Assembly: GCA_902760805.1 (NCBI GenBank)
Contig: CACWHY010000010.1
Location: 19,736 to 83,735 of the forward strand
DNA: 64,000 bases
Source: Ruminococcus flavefaciens
Lineage (GTDB): Bacteria; Bacillota; Clostridia; Oscillospirales; Ruminococcaceae
Reading direction: 5' to 3'
This document shows positions 1 to 10,200 of this stretch, piece after piece; within the stretch, counting starts at the first letter, position 1, and the number at the start of each line of letters is the position of its first letter. A program made the position numbers and the translations under genes. The notes beneath the pieces were generated by a model, which saw nothing but the letters and a program-made list of their open reading frames with translations, had not been told where the DNA came from and made no database searches.

Positions 1-942
1 CTGCTCCACCTTTGCGTTGTAAAGGGGAACGTTCGGGCCAACGTCCTTGTTGGTGGAGCCGGGGATCTTGCCCAGAACAGGCACCTTTCCCGCTGCAAGG
101 ATAGCGTCGATCATGTACTTGGTGTTCTGATAGTAGGTCTCGGTGTTGCCGGGATTTCCCCAGCAGTCATTGGTGCCGTAGGCGATGCTGACGTACTTGG
201 CCGGAGAAAAGCTGAGCCAGCGGTCGATGTTCTCCTTGCCGTCGGTGGATGTGATACCGCCGATGCCGCCGTTCTCCTGCACAGGGAAATACCTGCTGTC
301 GATCTCATTGACGTGGGTGGCAAAGCCCGTGCCGTAGCAGTTGTTCATGCTCATAGCTGTGATAGAGTCGCCGAAGAAGATCCAGCTGTCGGAAACTCCC
401 TCAGAAACATTGTGTATGTCGAAATTCACGCTTGCCTGGCTGCCCTCCTTGCCGTCTGCCTTGGAAACGTTCAGCCGGATCCAGTTGTAGCCCTCAAAGT
501 CCACCAGGTGCTGGCGTGAGCCGTAGGTGGAGCCCTCAACGGTGTCAACTACCACCCAGCCGTCCTCGGGATAGGTGCCGCCGGGAGCCGCATTCACCTC
601 AATGGTGTAGTCAGAGGGCTCCATGTTGGCGTTTGCGTAAGCTCCCAGCTTGTCGTAGGAGCTGGTGTTGTACCAAACGGCGATGACCTGCTTGCGTTCT
701 GCCTCGGGAACTGCCGACAGGTCGTAGGCCAGATAGTCCGGTGCCTTCAAAAAGGCAAAGGAGAAATAGTGCTCGTCGTTTGCAGAAACAGCCGTTGCAG
801 GGTTGTCTCCGGAATAAGCCGGACAGTTCCTGCTGATCACGGGATTAGGCGTGATCGCTGCCAGGGAAGTGCAGGGCGTTACAGAGGCCGCTGCAAGAAC
901 GGCTGCCGCTGCGGAAACAATGATCTTCTTGTGATTTTTCAT
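1..942 (-). CDS. Secreted SGNH/GDSL-type hydrolase, C-terminus cut off by the window edge
   Basis: The frame is open from ATG at 942 to base 1 with no stop, giving 314 residues of an incomplete protein. Residues 1-30 are a Sec signal peptide (MKNHKK, then an Ala/Val-rich core). Residues 30-170 form a beta-rich region typical of a carbohydrate-binding accessory domain. A GDSL block follows (FFGDSIT, nucleophile Ser193), then a YGTNDCW stretch that matches the oxyanion-hole Asn block of the family. SGNH enzymes of this arrangement deacetylate or de-esterify plant polysaccharides outside the cell; that role here is inferred. It starts 56 bp after the rubrerythrin fusion on the same strand with only a hairpin between, so partial read-through is possible. 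The catalytic Asp-His block and any dockerin lie outside the window. Confidence 0.85.
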   Translation of the reverse strand, partial: MKNHKKIIVSAAAAVLAAASVTPCTSLAAITPNPVISRNCPAYSGDNPATAVSANDEHYFSFAFLKAPDYLAYDLSAVPEAERKQVIAVWYNTSSYDKLGAYANANMEPSDYTIEVNAAPGGTYPEDGWVVVDTVEGSTYGSRQHLVDFEGYNWIRLNVSKADGKEGSQASVNFDIHNVSEGVSDSWIFFGDSITAMSMNNCYGTGFATHVNEIDSRYFPVQENGGIGGITSTDGKENIDRWLSFSPAKYVSIAYGTNDCWGNPGNTETYYQNTKYMIDAILAAGKVPVLGKIPGSTNKDVGPNVPLYNAKVEQ

Positions 943-969
943 TCTCTCAACTCCGATTTTCCGATGAAT

Positions 970-991
970 GGACGCCCCCGCAGGAGCGTCC
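970..991 (-). terminator. Hairpin between the rubrerythrin fusion and the SGNH gene
   Basis: A GGACGC/GCGTCC inverted repeat lies between the two genes. No T-run follows, so termination would be weak; it may instead protect the upstream mRNA end. Confidence 0.4.
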
Positions 992-997
992 GCATCA

Positions 998-2326
998 TCA
1001 ATAATTTTCCTTCCTCACCTCAAAATAGCTCTGAGGGTGGAAGCATACAGGACATACCTCGGGTGCCTCTGTGCCAACAACTATGTGGCCGCAGTTACGG
1101 CACTCCCAGACCATGACTCCGCTCTTCTTGAAGACCTCCATGGCCTCAACATTCTTCAGCAGAGCACGGTAGCGCTCCTCATGGTGCTTCTCAATGGCGC
1201 CTACTCCACGGAACTGAGCGGCAAGCTCCGGGAAGCCTTCCTCCTCGGCCTCTCTCGCCATGCGCTCATACATATCGGTCCACTCGTGGTTTTCGCCCTC
1301 GGCAGCGCTGAGCAGGTTAGCTGCTGTGTCGCCTATGCCGCCAAGTGCCTTGAACCAGAGCTTTGCGTGCTCCTTCTCGTTTTCAGCAGTCTGGAGGAAC
1401 AATGCTGCGATCTGCTCGTAGCCGTTCTTCTTGGCAACTGATGCGAAGTAGGTGTACTTGTTTCTCGCCTGTGACTCACCTGCAAAGGCCTCCATCAGGT
1501 TTTTCTCAGTTTTGGTGCCGGCGTACTTATTGCCGGACTGAGCCTTGGGAGCCTCAGCGATCTTCTCGAACTGGTCAGCGCCCACTCCGCAGAGAGGACA
1601 TTCAAAGTCAGCCGGAAGCTCATCGCCGATGTACTCATATCCGCAGACGGTGCATCTCCAGATAGTATGGCCGTCGTCGGTCTTGCCAACGGGGACAGCC
1701 TCCTCCTTGACCACCTTCTCGAAATCAGAAGCGGGGTGCTTGCAGATCGGACAGATGAAGTCCTCCGGCAGCTCCTCGCCAACATACTCATAGCCGCAGA
1801 TCACGCATCTCCAGATAGTCTGGCCGTCGCTGGTCTTGCCAACAGCCTCAGGCCTCGGCTTGATATTGCTCTGGTAGAACTCATATGTTGCTGAGGGAGC
1901 GTCACTGAGCACCTCCATTCCGGTAACGTCTGCGATGAACATGGTGTGGCTGCCAAGGTCAACTGACTGGATCACCTTTCCTGAGATCACAGCGTTGGTG
2001 CCCTTAGTCACGGCCAGAAGCCCGTTGTCTAGGCGCTTTGTGTCGGTGAAATCCGCAAACTTGTCTGCGTCCCTGCCCGACTGGAAGCCGAAGCGCTTGA
2101 AGAGTGCAAAGTCCGCCTGCTCACTGATCACCGACGCAGAGAATATCCCTGAGGAGAGGATCATGTCGTGAGTGAGATTAGCCTTATTCACGCATAGACT
2201 GACTCTGTTAGGCTCAGAAGTGACCTGTGCCAGAGTGTTGGTGATACAGCCGTTATCCCTGCCGTTTTCGGCGGATGTTACGACGAATAGTCCGTATGAG
2301 ATCTTATACATTGCTTTCTTGTCCAT
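998..2326 (-). CDS. Flavin reductase - rubredoxin - rubredoxin - rubrerythrin fusion
   Basis: This 442-residue cytosolic protein joins parts that are usually separate. Residues 1-150 are an FMN-binding split-barrel flavin reductase as in high-molecular-weight rubredoxin. Residues 168-205 and 218-255 are two rubredoxins, each with a CxxC pair (C174/C177 with C192/C195, and C225/C228 with C243/C246). Residues 268-395 are the ferritin-like diiron domain of rubrerythrin, with the GESQARNKY helix, the ENEKEHAK helix and EKHHEERY. Residues 405-432 form the C-terminal rubredoxin-like iron site (CRNC, CPVC). Known family roles predict NAD(P)H to FMN to rubredoxin to diiron electron flow that reduces peroxide in an anaerobe. 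AGGAGG stands 9-10 bp before ATG 2326. A consensus promoter lies upstream. Confidence 0.93.
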   Translation of the reverse strand: MDKKAMYKISYGLFVVTSAENGRDNGCITNTLAQVTSEPNRVSLCVNKANLTHDMILSSGIFSASVISEQADFALFKRFGFQSGRDADKFADFTDTKRLDNGLLAVTKGTNAVISGKVIQSVDLGSHTMFIADVTGMEVLSDAPSATYEFYQSNIKPRPEAVGKTSDGQTIWRCVICGYEYVGEELPEDFICPICKHPASDFEKVVKEEAVPVGKTDDGHTIWRCTVCGYEYIGDELPADFECPLCGVGADQFEKIAEAPKAQSGNKYAGTKTEKNLMEAFAGESQARNKYTYFASVAKKNGYEQIAALFLQTAENEKEHAKLWFKALGGIGDTAANLLSAAEGENHEWTDMYERMAREAEEEGFPELAAQFRGVGAIEKHHEERYRALLKNVEAMEVFKKSGVMVWECRNCGHIVVGTEAPEVCPVCFHPQSYFEVRKENY

Positions 2327-2359
2327 AATGGCGGACCTCCTTTTTCATGGTATACAATA

Positions 2360-2388
2360 ATATTAACAGATACTGGCATGGCTGTCAA
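2360..2388 (-). promoter_or_regulatory. Promoter of the rubrerythrin fusion
   Basis: TTGACA (2388-2383), a 17-bp spacer and TAATAT (2365-2360) on the minus strand. Confidence 0.7.
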
Positions 2389-2453
2389 TAGCTTTTTGTG
2401 AATTTTGCAAGTCTCTTAAACAAATTGCCCAACGGGCTCTTGTGCTGTTTTCA

Positions 2454-2482
2454 TTGCCTTTTTGGGAGAAGTGTGCTATAAT
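2454..2482 (+). promoter_or_regulatory. Promoter of the uracil permease gene
   Basis: TTGCCT (2454-2459), 17 bp and TATAAT (2477-2482). The predicted leader is only about 20 nt, so a PyrR-type attenuator does not fit between it and the gene. Confidence 0.75.
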
Positions 2483-2509
2483 GGAGAAAAACATCTTCGG
2501 GAGGTACTT

Positions 2510-3886
2510 ATGGATCTTATTTTTGACGTAAACGACAAACCCAAGGGCGGACAGCTGATCTTCTTCGCCTTGCAGCAGATGCTGGCGATCCTTGCCGCAA
2601 CTATCGCTGTTCCCATGATCATCGGCAACGGCCTTACCCCTGCCGCAGCAATGCTTGGCGCCGGCGTGGGAACGATCGTGTACGTTCTCTTCACTAAGCG
2701 GAAAAGCCCTGTTTTCCTGGGATCCTCCTTCGCCTTCATCGGATCCATGCTGGCGGCCTTCGCCGGTGGAGTTTCCATGGAGCTGGGTATGCTGGGACTT
2801 CTCATCGGCGCTCTTGCAGCCGGTCTTGTATACGTTGTCATAGCGGCTCTGGTCAAGGCTGTGGGAGTTGAGTGGCTGAACAAGCTCATGCCGCCGGTAG
2901 TCATCGGCCCTACTGTGTCGATCATCGGTCTATCTCTTGCAGGAAATGCGATCGGCGACCTGACAAAAGGCAGTGTCCTCCGGGCAAACGCTGAGGGAGA
3001 GCTGATGCCTGTTGCCTCGCCCTATGCGGCAATGCTCTGCGGACTTGTAACTCTGGCGGTGGTCATGATCTGCTCGGTTTACGGAAAGAAAATGGTGCGG
3101 CTGCTGCCCTTCGTCATCGGTATCATCGCCGGATATGCCTGTGCAGCCCTCCTGACTGTCATCGGAAATGCCGCCGACCTTGACAGCCTGAAGCTGATCG
3201 ATCTCTCAGTTTTCCGAAGCTATATGTTCTCAGACGGCCTGTCGGTCAAGACCTTCTTCTCAGTGCCTGACCTGGTATTCGTAAGCGCTTTCAAGGGCAC
3301 CGGAGAGCTCTCCGCCTCATACCTGCTGACCATACTTGTGGCCTATGTGCCGGTGGCGCTGGTTTGCTTTGCGGAGCACGTTGCCGACCACAAAAACCTC
3401 AGCTCAGTCATCGGACGTGACCTGCTGGAGGACCCCGGACTTCCCTCAACTCTCATGGGCGACGGAGTGGGCTCTATCGCAGGCGCCTTCTTCGGAGGCT
3501 GCCCCAATACCACCTACGGCGAGAGCGTAGGCTGTGTTGCGATCACAAGGAACGCCTCTGTGGTAACGATCCTTGCCGCAGCCGTAGGCTGTGTGATCTT
3601 CTCATTCATCACGCCCTTCATCGCACTCATCGCCTCTATCCCCTCCTGCGTCATGGGCGGAGTTTGTATCGCTCTGTACGGATTTATCGCAGTTTCCGGC
3701 CTGAAAATGCTGAAGGCCGTGGATCTTGACGACAACCGCAACCTCTTCACGGCCTCGGTGATCCTCATTGCCGGTATCGGAGGACTGAGCATCAGCTTCG
3801 GCTCCGTAACTATCACCGAGATCGCAGCTGCCCTTATCCTGGGTATCCTGACGAACATCATGCTCTCCAAGAAAGCAAAAAACTGA
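2510..3886 (+). CDS. uraA: Uracil permease, NCS2 (nucleobase:cation symporter-2) family
   Basis: The protein has 458 residues from ATG 2510, which has GGGAGG 7 bp upstream; an in-frame start at 2462 would overlap the promoter and is rejected. It is highly hydrophobic with about 14 membrane segments, as in UraA. The family signature is clear: a GDGVGSIAGAFFGG stretch leads into PNTTYGESVG, the loop that contributes to substrate binding in UraA/PyrP, preceded by HVADHKNLS. It imports uracil with protons across the plasma membrane for pyrimidine salvage. Xanthine permeases are related, but PNTTYGES favours uracil. It is monocistronic with its own promoter and terminator. Confidence 0.93.
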   Translation: MDLIFDVNDKPKGGQLIFFALQQMLAILAATIAVPMIIGNGLTPAAAMLGAGVGTIVYVLFTKRKSPVFLGSSFAFIGSMLAAFAGGVSMELGMLGLLIGALAAGLVYVVIAALVKAVGVEWLNKLMPPVVIGPTVSIIGLSLAGNAIGDLTKGSVLRANAEGELMPVASPYAAMLCGLVTLAVVMICSVYGKKMVRLLPFVIGIIAGYACAALLTVIGNAADLDSLKLIDLSVFRSYMFSDGLSVKTFFSVPDLVFVSAFKGTGELSASYLLTILVAYVPVALVCFAEHVADHKNLSSVIGRDLLEDPGLPSTLMGDGVGSIAGAFFGGCPNTTYGESVGCVAITRNASVVTILAAAVGCVIFSFITPFIALIASIPSCVMGGVCIALYGFIAVSGLKMLKAVDLDDNRNLFTASVILIAGIGGLSISFGSVTITEIAAALILGILTNIMLSKKAKN

Positions 3887-3903
3887 CCGGATAAAAAAGA
3901 ACT

Positions 3904-3938
3904 CCCCCGAAGCACTAATGGCTTCGGGGGAATTTTTT
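3904..3938. terminator. Bidirectional terminator between uraA and the surface operon
   Basis: A 10-bp stem (CCCCCGAAGC / GCTTCGGGGG) with a 7-nt loop is followed by TTTTTT on plus and preceded by an A-run, so it can end transcripts from both sides. Confidence 0.85.
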
Positions 3939-3942
3939 GTTT

Positions 3943-4218
3943 TTAGCGGAATATCATGCTGAATATCAAGCGTATGATAAGAGGTATGCTTCCCGGGTCG
4001 ATGAGCAGAGGCAGCAGGATCAGCAGCGGGTGGCTGAAGCCAAATGCTGCTGTTACTGCAACTGCGCCTGCTATGCCGCCGATAAGGGGCACCATTGACG
4101 GGATCTTCTCAGCTTTTTTCAGCCAGAGATACACGACCCTGTAGTTCATGGAGGTGAATAGCAGGAATGCACCGCCGGTCAGCAGATAGCCGAATACTTT
4201 ATCAGCTATTTCTTCCAT
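3943..4218 (-). CDS. Small integral membrane protein coupled to the RHS gene; candidate immunity protein
   Basis: This 91-residue protein has three predicted membrane segments at about 9-28, 42-60 and 64-89, with a short basic loop (LKKAEK) between the first two. Its ATG overlaps the stop of the RHS gene as TAATG, so translation is probably coupled. I do not recognise it with certainty. A tiny membrane protein directly behind the variable C-terminus of an RHS protein is the classic position and size of an immunity protein against a membrane-acting or translocated toxin. That is inference from gene order; no binding residues can be seen. It is the last gene of the operon before the terminator. 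Confidence 0.75.
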   Translation of the reverse strand: MEEIADKVFGYLLTGGAFLLFTSMNYRVVYLWLKKAEKIPSMVPLIGGIAGAVAVTAAFGFSHPLLILLPLLIDPGSIPLIIRLIFSMIFR

Positions 4219-7200
4219 TACTCATCGTCTCCCAGTCCAAAGAACAGATCCCAGAGGTATGCGAACAGCGGGAATTCTGCTATATAGTCATAGTGATAAG
4301 TACCCGGCTCATATACTCTCTGTCCGTAGAAGAACTTCCAGCATCCGTCCATACTGAATATCCTGCTGCCGGTCGCAGGGTGCGGCCATGACAGACTGCT
4401 GTATGATGCGTATCCGTCTGAGCCATAGTAGCTATAGGGAGTATTGGGATTTCCATTTACATTATTATGCCAGAAATAGATCGGGTCATTTGTCTTAGAC
4501 CAACGGTCCCATTTGAACGTTCTGATGAAGTTCCAAAGGCTCTGTTTACCGGTCATTACCCAGTCTCCGTCCCTTACTCCGGGACGACCCCAGCGGCTGA
4601 TAGGCGTTCCGCCTTCGTTAGCCATAGTGGTCAGCTTCTTGATACCGAAGATACTCATTATAGCCAGCACAACATAGCCAGCGCCCTCCCAAGGCTCGTC
4701 ATTTGCAAATGACTCTATCGCCTTTGTGATAGAAGTTACGAGGCCGAAGGCAGCTATAATGATAGCGATAGCTATACACTTTGCAACAAGCAATGCAAAT
4801 ATCGCTCCAAAGAATGCACCCTTGAGCATTGCCCAGAATACTCCCTTCAGCGGATGATAGCCCTCCTCAGGGTGGTCGAAATACCGGAGTATATTCATTC
4901 CGATAGTGATCGCAGCGCTGGATATCGCGCCAACGATCGCACCGGCTACAACTGCCTCACAGAGAGTGAAGTGACCGGATGGGTCGATGTTCATGATCGG
5001 GTTTGCACTTGCGTAGAGATACTTGTTAAGGCTGATCGGGTCGAAGGGGTTGCCCTGGTAGGTATCCATTGAGGTGAAGGTGCCTGTTGCAGGATCCATG
5101 TACCTTGCACGAAGGTAATAGTAGCCTGTAGTCTCATCGTGCTGCTCGCCGCAGTAGAGATAGGTGTTGGGAGTCTCTCCCTCACTTGAGGCGATCTGTC
5201 CCCATGGGTCGTAATTGTACCAGTCGGTCACGGTGCCCTCACTGTCTGTGAGCTGTCTTACTGAGCCGTGTCCGTCTGTCATGAAGTAGGAGGTGTTCTG
5301 GTCTCTTTCCTGAGAAATGAGCTGTGAGCCTCTTGTGTAGAAGCACCTCTCATTTCCGCTGGCGTCCAGCTCCTCCAGTACCTGAGTGTAGTCTCCCAGA
5401 ATGGTCTCGTTAAGGTAGTAGACCTTATTTCCGTCAGTTGTGCGGCTGATACGGTTGCCGTTGTAGTCGTACTGGTACTCCTCGGTGACAACGATGCCGT
5501 TTTCGGTAACTGCTGCGCTCACAAGGCGGTTATCCCCGTCGTAAACGTAGTTTGCAGACTTGCCGCCGCCCTCCATGGAGATGCGGTTTCCTGACTGGTC
5601 ATAGGTGTACAGGATGTCGCCCTCAGTGATAAGCTGTCCGGCCTGGTTGTAGGTGTATTCTGTGAACTCGCCGTCAACTGTCTTGCTGATGAGGTTGCTT
5701 GCTCCGTCGTACTCATACTCAGTGAGAGAAGTCTCGCCGTTTTCTGTTACGGACTCGCTGGTAAGGCGGAAGAGCTCATCGTAGGTGTAGCTGATAGTTC
5801 TTTCAAGCTCCTGTACCTCCAGCTTTTCGCCGGCTGCACCAAGAGTATAGCTGTACTGAGCGATGACCTCTCCTGCGCTGTTTGAAACGATCTCCTCCAC
5901 AAGTCTGCTGAGAGCATCGCAGGTATACTCAGCTGTAACGCCGTTGGGATACTCGACCTTTGTCAGGAATCCGTTTCCGTTGTAGGTGTAGTTGGTAACG
6001 CCGCCGCTGCGGTCTGTAACAGAAACAAGTCTGTCAAGCTCATCGTAGGCGTAAAGTGTGCTTCCGCCGGGTGCAGATACCTTGATGACCCTTCCGGCGC
6101 TGTCGTAGGTGTAGTCCACAGTTCCGGTCGCGGAATTGGAAACCGATGTGATCTGGCCGTTTTCGTCATAGTTGTACCTGACCACACAGGAGTTGTCAGC
6201 AACTGAAAGGAGCGCTCCATCATAGTTGTAGCTGAAGCTGGTGTTGCCGTCATCGTTTCTCTTATAGATCACTCTGCCTGCCTTGTCGTAGGAGTAGCTG
6301 ATCTGCTTTCCGCCAAAGTCGGTGGCAGAGGTCACGTTGCCGTCTGCGTCATAGGTGAAGGTCATGGACTGACCCAGAGCATTGGTCACTGATACAGGAC
6401 GAAGTGAGCTGTCATAAGCGTATTCGGTAACGTTTCCGTTTGCGTCAGTAACAGCTGTGAGCTCGCCCATAGTGCCGTAGCTGTAGCTTGTAACTCCGCC
6501 GCAGGCATCGGTAACGCTGGTAAGTCTGTCGGAATTGTCGTAGGTGTAATAGGTGGTATTACCGTACTGATCGGTGCTGCTGACCATTCTTCCACGAACA
6601 TCGTACTCTGTGCTGATGGAAGAGCCGTCAGGGAAGATCGTAGATGTGCGGTTTCCGCCGGCATCGTAGGTGTAGCCAAATACGTTGCCCTCAGCATCGG
6701 TCATAGCTGTGATCTCAGAAGCATCGTTGTAGGTGTAGTAGAAGGTGTTTCCGAGAGCGTCTGTCACTGATGTGTTGCGGTTGAGCTCGTCGTAGGTGTA
6801 AGTGGTGACTCCGCCGTTGATACCTGTCTTTGAGATCAGACGGTAGCCGTTGTCGTAGGTGAAGGTCTCCTCAGCGCCGCCGGGATAGATCTTCTTAGTC
6901 ATGTTTCCGACTGCGTCGTACTCCATGGTGACAGTTCTTCCGGAGCGGTCTGTTGCAGAGGTGTTGTAGTTCTCATTGTCGTAGGTGAAGCTCTCTGATG
7001 TTCCGTCAGGATAGCTTACCTTGGTCATGTTTCCACGGTTGTCATAGGTGTAGTTGATCTGATCTCCATTAGGACCAGTCTCACGGATCACCTTTCCGAA
7101 TGAGTTGTACTCCTTGGTAGAAATGCTTCCGTCGCTGCCAATCACCTTTACAATCTGATCGTAGTCGTCATAGGAGTAGGTCTCTGTCAGCTCCTCGCCT

Positions 7201-10200
7201 GAGGTGGTGCTGTAAGTCTTAGTGAGGCATCTGCCCTTGTCATCGTAGGTCATTTTGGTAACTGCGCCTGATCCGTCGATGATAGAAACAGGGTTGCCGC
7301 TTCCGTCATAGGTGATGTTGATCACCTCTCCGATGCTGTCTGACATGGAGGTCAGCTTGCTTCCGGAGTAGGTCATGTTGGAGGTGTTGCCCATGATGTC
7401 GGTCATGGAGGTGATGTTGCCCTTGTCGTCATACTCGTTGGTAAGAGCAGTCATTCCCATGAACTCAACACTTGTTACCTCTCCCTTTGAGTTATAGGTA
7501 TTTGCGGTAACAACGCCTGCTGCGTTCTTTGCAGTGAGGACGTTTCCGTTTTCGTCATAGGTGAACTCCTGAGTATTGCCCAGAGCGTCAGTAACTGTGA
7601 GCACATTGCCGTTTTCGTCATAGGAACGCTTCTCGGTGTTGCCCATGGGATCGGTCACAGAAACGATATTTCCGGCGTTATCGTAGATATAGCGTGTAAC
7701 TCCGCCGTTTCTGTCGGTGACGATCTCCTCTCTGCCGTCGATGTCATGCTCATAGGTAACAGCATTTCCGTCGGCGTCGATGCTCTTGGAGAGCCTGCCC
7801 TCGTCGTCGTACTCGTTGCGGACAGCCTTTACTCCTCTGGGATCGGTGATCTCGGTGAGGTAGTGGTTCATGTAGCCGAAGGTGGTATCCTCGCCGCCTA
7901 CGTCAGTTACCTTCACAAGATCTCCGGCTGCGCTGTACTCATAGGAAACGCTCCTGCCGTTGTTGTCGGAAACGCTTGTGATCCTGCCTGCGCTGTCGTG
8001 GGTGAAGCTGAATGAGCTTCCGCTGTCTGACTTGATGCCGTTTTTGCCGAATGTGATGTTCTCGCCGGAGGGAGTTTTTATGCTCCTCAGGCCGTCCTTA
8101 GCGCCGATAACGTACTCTGTGCCGTCCTTTGCGGTGTATCTGAACACCTGAGGATCGTATTCCTGGAAGTCCTCAGTTACCAGCTGGCCTGAATTGTAGA
8201 CCAGGTAGTTTGAGTGCATATCCACAGGGGTGAGAGTTGCTCCGGAGCCTGTTGTTGAAACGTAGTTTGCTGAGATCTCCAGCTGGAGCGGGAAGAAGGG
8301 CTGTGATGCCGGAGAGAGGATCATTGCGAACTCATCCGAAATGCCGTTGCCCAGATCCACGAAGATCTTGTGAGGACGTGCCTCTGAGAGCGAATAGGTG
8401 GTGATGAAGGAGCCGCTCGACGTCTGCTGCCAATCCTCGCTCTGGTTGCCGCTGATACGCAGCTTTACACTGCTGTAGGAGAGCTCCCAGCCGCAGCCGA
8501 AGCTGCCGGAGCGGTCCTTTCTGCGGCTGTCGTAGGTGCGCTTTACTGAAACAGGGATACCGCCTGCGTCGATCTCCATATCGTTGAAGGTGATGGTGAA
8601 GTTGCCCACCTTCATGCCGCCGGTAACGCTTACGGTAACAGTGTCCTGAGCGCTGCCGTTGTCTCCCCAAACAGTAAGGCGGATGTCATAGATGCCGTTG
8701 TAGAGGATCGTGGGGTCGAAGTCAGCTGTGAGTTCGGTCTCGCTGGCGATAGAGCCTGAGCCGAAAACAGTGAAGCTGTCCTCGCCCATGGGTGAATACT
8801 CGAACTTGTACTTGCTGAAGCCATACTGAGTCACCTCAGCGGTAACAGTGGTCTTCTCGGTGACCTCCTCTGAGCCGTCAGGTGAAAGGATCTTGCACTG
8901 ATACTGCTCGTCAGCCTCAGTCAGGCCGTGGTCGATAACAGTATCTGCTGTCTTTGTCAGAGTGTTTCCGTCAGAGTCCTTGACTGTCACGATAACTGTA
9001 TAGCTTCCCTCATCGTAGAGAGAGGTGTCAACGTCAGCCTGGATCTTGCCGGAGCTATCTATAGTTCCGCTGGAGACTGGGATCATATCGCCGCTGCTCT
9101 TTCCGATAGTCACGGAGAACTCTCTTCCGGCAATGGAAGGATCTGCCTGAGCCTCGATATGGAGCTGGCCGTCCGCAGAAGTTCCGGAAGCAGGTCTCTC
9201 GATAACGATGAGGTCGCTTCCAAGCTGCTGCTCGTTGGCAGGAACTGTATTGCTTACTGTATAGCCTGTAGTAACATAGGAGATATTTCCGCCGTTGTCG
9301 GTAACTGTGAGCTTGACCTCGTAATTGCCGTCAGGGATATTGGTGGTGTCCCAAACGCCAAGCTCAGTGTCTCTGCGCTCATTGAACGAGGAGGAAATGG
9401 GGGTGAAGCTGCTGCCGCCGGACTTGCGGTATTCCAGCTTGTAGCTGCGCATACCGGTCTCGTCATAGGCGGAGCCCACAACTGATACCTTTCCGGAAAC
9501 GGTCTGACCGTTCTCGGGAGAGGTGATCACAGCCTCGGGAGGTGTGCGGTCGGAGTTGTCCTCGAAGATGATCTCCTTGGACTGCTGTGAGGTGCCGCCG
9601 TTTGCATCGGTGGTCTCCACACGGATAGTAACTACGCCGGCCTCGCCCTCGCTGAAGCGGAACTCGCAGGGAGCGTCTGAGATGAGCTCGTCCCCCTTAT
9701 AGACCTTAACGGAAACAAGTCCGTCGTCGTCGGAGGCAAGAGCTGTAACGTTCACGATCTGGCCGATCTCAGCCTTCTCGGGATCTGCTGTGATAGTGAT
9801 CTTTGCAGGATGATCCGTTCTCTCAGCAGGAGGCTCTGTAACGGGCTCAGTGCTCTGCTCAACGTCAGAGGTCTCGCCCTCCTCACCGGGCTGACCGGTG
9901 ATCACTGTGAACTTGATGTAAGAGGAATTGCCTGCTTCGTCTGTAGCAGTCAGAAGGATGTCATACTCAGTTCCGGCCTCGGGAAGAGTGAACTCAGCGA
10001 TAGTGCCCTGGCTCACCTCATCGGAGGATCCTGCGATCTGAGTGTAGTCGTCACTGTCCTTGGGTGCGTAGGAAATGCTGTAGTCGCTGAACTGGCCGCC
10101 GTCAGCAACGCTTCCTGTGATCTTTACATCGTTCCCGTTTACAGAAACTCCGGTCTCCGGGTCGATAGTGATCACCGGTGCGGAAGCGTCACGGGGAGGT

